This document shows, piece by piece, positions 62,204-64,000 of a DNA stretch of 64,000 nt. The notes under the pieces are model-generated. The model was not told the origin of the DNA. It saw only the letters and a list, made by a program, of their open reading frames with translations, and did not search any database. A program made the translations under genes and the position numbers. Every line of letters begins with the position of its first letter. Position 1 is the stretch's first letter. This DNA is from JACKAQ01 sp965227145 (GTDB lineage: Bacteria > Calditrichota > Calditrichia > RBG-13-44-9 > J075): positions 3,162,001-3,226,000 of the forward strand of contig OZ245730.1 in NCBI GenBank assembly GCA_965227145.1, read 5' to 3'.

Positions 62204-63862
62204 CTATTTTAGCAATACCATACTGCGCGTTGCGACAAAATCACCGGCTCGCAAGCTGTAAAAATAAACGCCGCTGCTCAGGTTTTTGCCGTCAAATGTC
62301 GCGGTATAACTACCTGCCGGCAATTGGCGATTGACCAGTTCCGCAACGCGTTCGCCGGTGGCGTTGTAAACCGTCAGGTTTACTGCTGCGGCAGTTTTGA
62401 TATCAAATTCGAGCGTCGTTTGCGGGTTAAACGGGTTGGGATAATTCTGCCGCAATACATAATTTTCGATAACGGTGTTACCGGAATTTTGCGACAATCC
62501 GGTGGCTGTATTTTCCAAAACGACCAAAACCGGAACCGTATCCTGCAACGTGTTCATCCGGGTGATCAGCACTTCGGTTTTGTTGTCGCTATCCAAATCT
62601 GTGATAGCCACATTGCGCAGATCCGCAAACGGGGAATCGCTTTCGTAAAGTGTTGACCATTCATAACTTGCGGAGTCATCCGGTGCGCCGGTTCCGCTGT
62701 ATTCCATCCGGTGAATCTGGGTTGCGTCGTCATTTCCCGGCGCGCGACCGGCAAACAGGAAATCCATCAACCCGTCGCCGTCCAGATCACCAACGGCGGA
62801 GCCATCGGCGGGCAGGTCTTTTCCACCCAATTTTACAACATCACCGGGCGTAAGGCTGGCGACATCCGATGTGCTGCCGATGTAAAAAATATACCCGTTC
62901 GCTGCGTTGTCCGGCTGAATGCCGGCGGTATAAAATTCCAGATTTCCGTCGCCGTTTACATCAAAAAAGCGCATGCCGCGCCGATGCCCGAAATCATCCG
63001 GCGCAAACACCTGATTGAGGTCAACCTGCAGGGCATAATTATTTGCCGATGGCGATTCGTAAATTGCCAGACTGAAAAAATCCCAGGTGAACACCCAGAT
63101 TTCCCCGCGTCCGTCGTTATCGAAATCGACGATGCGCGGATCGTAAACCACACCACCGGTATGATTTAGGGAATTCTCAAATTCGATTGAAAATGCGCCA
63201 AGCCCGATGCCGATATCAACGCCGCCGGAGTTCACAACCATCATGGTTCTGCCACCGCCACCGCCGGGATCGCCGTCATCGCCTCGCGATTGCACAACCA
63301 GCTCGTCTTCGCCGTCACCGTCCACATCGCCTGCCGCCATTCCGGAAACCTTGAATTCGTGGTTATCCGGTCGCCCGAAATTCCAGGTCTCCGATGGTGT
63401 TGCCGGAAAATTGGTGCCGTCAAATTCGAACACATACAATCCGCGCGGATTTGGCGGGCTGTCCGAAATCGCCAGCGGCGTACCGAAATATAGCTCGGGC
63501 ATTAAATCGCTATCCAAATCGCCCATCGTTATCGCGGTGTACACATTGCCGGCGTTGTTTAAAATCGGTGCCTGAAATGTCCAACGCAGCTCAAACTGGT
63601 TGTCGCCGGTGCTTTCGTAATAATCCACAATTTGTCCGGCACTGCGGTTCGATAAAAAACCGGAGATGCTGGGATCGCGACTGATGATAAATTCCATGTT
63701 GCCATCGTTATCCAAATCCAGATCCACAATTAAATCCCACCCGCCCCACAACGAATCACCGGCTGCGATTTTATTGGTAATTTCCCAGCCGCTGGCAGTT
63801 GTTTGAGCGAACATTACAGATGAACAAAACAGCAGTAACAGTGCTGTTAGCATTTTTTTCAT
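62204..63862 (-). CDS. Secreted FG-GAP/VCBS repeat protein with type IX-like sorting domain
   Basis: 552 aa. Signal peptide MLTALLLLFCSSVMFAQ. At least six calcium-binding DxDxDG-type loops (DLDLDNDGNMEF, DVDGDGEDEL, DFDNDGRGEIW, DVNGDGNLEFY, DLDGDGLMDFL, DLDSDNKTEVL) indicate a seven-bladed FG-GAP propeller. The C-terminal domain starts LRQNYPNPFNPQTTLEFDI and ends ATRSMVLLK, the same sorting type as in the cohesin-like protein. Function unknown; surface adhesion or ligand binding is plausible. ATG 63862 has GGAGG five bases upstream. Confidence 0.88.
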   Translation of the reverse strand: MKKMLTALLLLFCSSVMFAQTTASGWEITNKIAAGDSLWGGWDLIVDLDLDNDGNMEFIISRDPSISGFLSNRSAGQIVDYYESTGDNQFELRWTFQAPILNNAGNVYTAITMGDLDSDLMPELYFGTPLAISDSPPNPRGLYVFEFDGTNFPATPSETWNFGRPDNHEFKVSGMAAGDVDGDGEDELVVQSRGDDGDPGGGGGRTMMVVNSGGVDIGIGLGAFSIEFENSLNHTGGVVYDPRIVDFDNDGRGEIWVFTWDFFSLAIYESPSANNYALQVDLNQVFAPDDFGHRRGMRFFDVNGDGNLEFYTAGIQPDNAANGYIFYIGSTSDVASLTPGDVVKLGGKDLPADGSAVGDLDGDGLMDFLFAGRAPGNDDATQIHRMEYSGTGAPDDSASYEWSTLYESDSPFADLRNVAITDLDSDNKTEVLITRMNTLQDTVPVLVVLENTATGLSQNSGNTVIENYVLRQNYPNPFNPQTTLEFDIKTAAAVNLTVYNATGERVAELVNRQLPAGSYTATFDGKNLSSGVYFYSLRAGDFVATRSMVLLK

Positions 63863-64000
63863 CAGAACCTCCATTAATGATTTGATGAATGATTGGGTTA
63901 CGGTTTCGAACTATCTATCAGCATTTCATGATTTGTGGATTTTGAACAACCGGTAAACGAACAGAAGAATAACGCTGGCAGCTTTAAAAAAATCGTGATA

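Noticed and set aside
1..64000. Prophage, insertion sequence or integrated element
   Set aside because: No transposase, integrase, phage structural gene or tRNA-flanked direct repeat was found.
1..64000. tRNA or rRNA genes
   Set aside because: No convincing tRNA arms or rRNA segments were recognised by eye; a tRNAscan/Infernal run would settle it.

Overview
The window reads as chromosomal DNA of a free-living, Gram-negative, aerobically respiring bacterium of the FCB group, most likely Calditrichota or a close relative. Pointers are a GWxTD-domain protein, secreted proteins ending in a NYPNPFNP-type FlgD/type IX-like sorting domain, lipoproteins, a DUF5683 protein, an alternative complex III and an A2-type caa3 oxidase as in Rhodothermus. 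This placement is inference; no rRNA or tRNA gene was seen. Nearly all genes up to 51.8 kb lie on the minus strand.

Layout. 0-12.3 kb: the start of a subtilisin-like protease (cut by the window edge), a NarL/LuxR response regulator, a DUF3108 protein and a very divergent DnaA, then an AT-rich gap with a perfect DnaA box, a parS-like site and strong hairpins. Next comes an eight-gene minus-strand operon (tsaC/yciO-like, ridA, lipid kinase, DUF5683, antiporter, ftsY, rimO, GWxTD protein) with a clear terminator. 12.3-22.3 kb: a 1371-residue pseudokinase/zinc-ribbon/TPR/beta-helix membrane protein, convergent with an M6 protease carrying a dockerin-like tail; next to it a cohesin-like protein with a sorting domain; then a hydrolase-OsmC fusion.

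22.4-46.8 kb is an energy block: alternative complex III (actFDCBA plus a polytopic cytochrome c protein), three-subunit proton-translocating transhydrogenase, lipA, a two-lipoyl E2, lipB, lpd, heme O synthase, caa3 oxidase subunits II, IV, III and I, a Sco copper chaperone and a fused E1 alpha-beta. Together they supply lipoylated 2-oxoacid dehydrogenase, NADH/NADPH exchange, and quinol to cytochrome c to O2 electron flow.

46.9-64 kb is mixed: VanZ-like protein, dinB, TPR lipoprotein, two glycosyltransferases flanking divergently read pruA, a secreted protein with an HExxxH motif, a PNPOx-family protein, an ExbD/TolR-like lipoprotein, an exported TPR-CHAT protease and an FG-GAP repeat protein with a sorting domain. 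The gaps here hold most of the repeats: a 21-bp minisatellite, overlapping palindromes, a REP-like hairpin, and two copies of a 60-nt hairpin-bounded element with a conserved G-rich interior.

The best candidates for undescribed biology are the 60-nt element pair, the degenerate DnaA with its putative origin/centromere region, the pseudokinase-beta-helix protein, the cohesin/dockerin-like pair, and the cytochrome fusion attached to alternative complex III.
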